64,000 nucleotides of DNA from DASSSQ01 sp963839285. GTDB taxonomy: Bacteria > Actinomycetota > Thermoleophilia > Gaiellales > Gaiellaceae. The stretch spans positions 62,001 to 126,000 of the forward strand of contig CAWIUN010000010.1 of assembly GCA_963839285.1 (NCBI GenBank). The letters are read 5' to 3'. Under the pieces are notes generated by a model. That model made no database searches and had not been told where the DNA came from. It saw only the letters and a list, made by a program, of their open reading frames with translations. The position numbers and the translations under genes are program-made. Below, piece after piece: positions 63,208-64,000 of the stretch. Position 1 is the first letter of the stretch. Each line of letters starts with the position of its first letter.

Positions 63208-64000
63208 TCACGTGACGGCGCCGAGCCGCACGAGGCACGCGTGCAGGCCCTCGCGCCAGTGCGGCAGCGTCGGCGTCCCGTCGCGCTCGCTCCGCAGCAC
63301 CGAGTAGGCGGGCCGCGGCGCGGGGCGGCCGAGCTCGGCGGTCGTGATCCGGCGGACGCGGCAGTCGAGCCCCGCCTCCTCGAAGATCGCCTCGGCGAGC
63401 TCGGCCCAGGTGCAGTCGCCCGCGGCGGCGAGGTGGTAGACGCCGTACGGAAGCTCGAGGAGGGCGCGCGTCGCCGCGGCGAGATGACCGACGTAGGTCG
63501 GGGAGCCCCGCTGGTCGTCGACGACGGCGACCTCGTCCCGACCTGCCCCGAGCGCGAGCATCGTCCGGACGAAGTTGCGGCCCGTCCAGCCGAAGAGCCA
63601 CGAGGAGCGGACGACCCAGGCGCGCTCGCCCGCGGCCGCCTCGCCGTGCAGCTTCGTGCGGCCGTAGGCCGAGCGGGGGTTCGGCGCGTCGGACTCGACG
63701 TACGGCTCGCGCTTGGCGCCGTCGAAGACGTAGTCGCTCGAGTAGGCGACGAGCGGCGCCCCGAGCGCGGCCGCGTGCTGGGTGCCGCCGACGTTCGCGG
63801 CCGCGGCGCCCTGCGGGTCGTCCTCGGCCCCGTCGACGTCGGTCCAGGCGGCCGCGTGCAGCACGAGCTCCGACGTGACGATGTCGTCACGAGCTCCGGC
63901 GGCGCCGGCAGCGTCACGTCCCACTCGGCCCGCGTCAGCGGCAGCGCCTCCGGGGAACGCCTCCGCGAGCGCCGCGCCGAGCTGGCCGCCCGCGCCCGTG
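63208..64000 (-). CDS. rmlD: dTDP-4-dehydrorhamnose reductase, cut by the window end (frameshifted)
   Basis: Last step of dTDP-rhamnose synthesis. The 5' end lies past 64000; the visible N-terminal TGAGGQLGAALAEAFP is the NADPH loop. Breaks near 63950 and 63890. Then LVLHAAAWTDVDGAEDDP, AYSSDYVFDGAKREPYVESDAPNP (Ser-Tyr-Lys with YGRTKLHGE), VRSSWLFGWTGRNFV and DQRGSPTYVGHLA. The end is at TGA 63208. Lies upstream of rmlB on the same strand, so rmlD-rmlB are read together. Confidence 0.9.
   Translation of the reverse strand, partial: TGAGGQLGAALAEAFPGGAAADAGRVGRDAAGAAGARDDIVTSELVLHAAAWTDVDGAEDDPQGAAAANVGGTQHAAALGAPLVAYSSDYVFDGAKREPYVESDAPNPRSAYGRTKLHGEAAAGERAWVVRSSWLFGWTGRNFVRTMLALGAGRDEVAVVDDQRGSPTYVGHLAAATRALLELPYGVYHLAAAGDCTWAELAEAIFEEAGLDCRVRRITTAELGRPAPRPAYSVLRSERDGTPTLPHWREGLHACLVRLGAVT

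Overview
The window is 64 kb of very GC-rich DNA with frequent GTG/TTG starts, many 1-8 base gene overlaps and actinobacterial gene styles (a dUMP-forming type Dcd, SufBCD with SufS-SufU, PknB-like kinases, DUF4097 next to an RHH protein, a cytochrome oxidase whose subunit II ends in a cytochrome c domain). I infer an actinobacterium, most likely of the Thermoleophilia (Gaiella/Solirubrobacter side); that placement is a judgement from gene style, not from a search. About half of the longer genes carry at least one frameshift, most of them apparent single-base insertions in G/C runs that leave a conserved protein readable across two frames. I treat these as probable consensus errors and annotate the whole gene.

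Layout. 1-5.1 kb: 3' part of ddl with a small palindromic repeat insertion, a membrane Ser/Thr kinase, a GabT-like aminotransferase and a LacI-family regulator. 5.1-14.2 kb: a maltodextrin locus divergent from the regulator, with binding protein, two permeases, a cytoplasmic GH13 enzyme, the ABC ATPase and a secreted GH13 amylase, read from a clear sigma70-type promoter with repressor-like half-sites. 14.2-18 kb: dcd, an NDUFA9-like protein, a compact structured RNA with a 14-codon ORF and its own terminator, an O-methyltransferase and two convergent alpha/beta hydrolases. 18-29 kb: the suf Fe-S assembly genes on the minus strand (sufC-sufB-sufD, then sufS-sufU-Rieske-tag), split by a 4-kb island of small exported proteins, a SipW-type (Ser/His) signal peptidase and a DUF5305 domain. 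Three of the small genes share an upstream element of fixed geometry.

29-39 kb: tatA-tatC, an amidohydrolase, a TPR membrane protein, an STAS anti-anti-sigma factor, a dihaem cytochrome c lipoprotein, and a compact minus-strand cytochrome oxidase operon (ctaC-ctaD-USP-ctaE-USP-GNAT) with two universal-stress-like proteins interleaved. 39-49.9 kb: two histidine kinases, an FtsH-like AAA+ zinc protease with a companion membrane protein, an M48 peptidase, and an RHH regulator whose promoter carries three half-sites and should give a leaderless mRNA, followed by a DUF4097 protein. 49.9-53.1 kb: a small zinc-ribbon-like ORF, an MFS transporter with a C-terminal winged-helix-like tail, and a GH43 lipoprotein. 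53.3-57.3 kb: tRNA-Lys(CTT) and a nucleotide-sugar cluster (2-epimerase, 6-dehydrogenase, Gfo/Idh oxidoreductase, hexapeptide acetyltransferase), pointing to a UDP-ManNAcA or UDP-ManNAc3NAcA type sugar. 57.3-64 kb: a secreted subtilase, a SpoIID-domain protein, a second Ser/Thr kinase with an extracellular TPR, and rmlB and rmlD (truncated by the window end).

The least explained parts are the SipW/DUF5305 exported-protein island with its shared cis element, the RNA at 15.8-15.96 kb, and the RHH operator at 48.47 kb.
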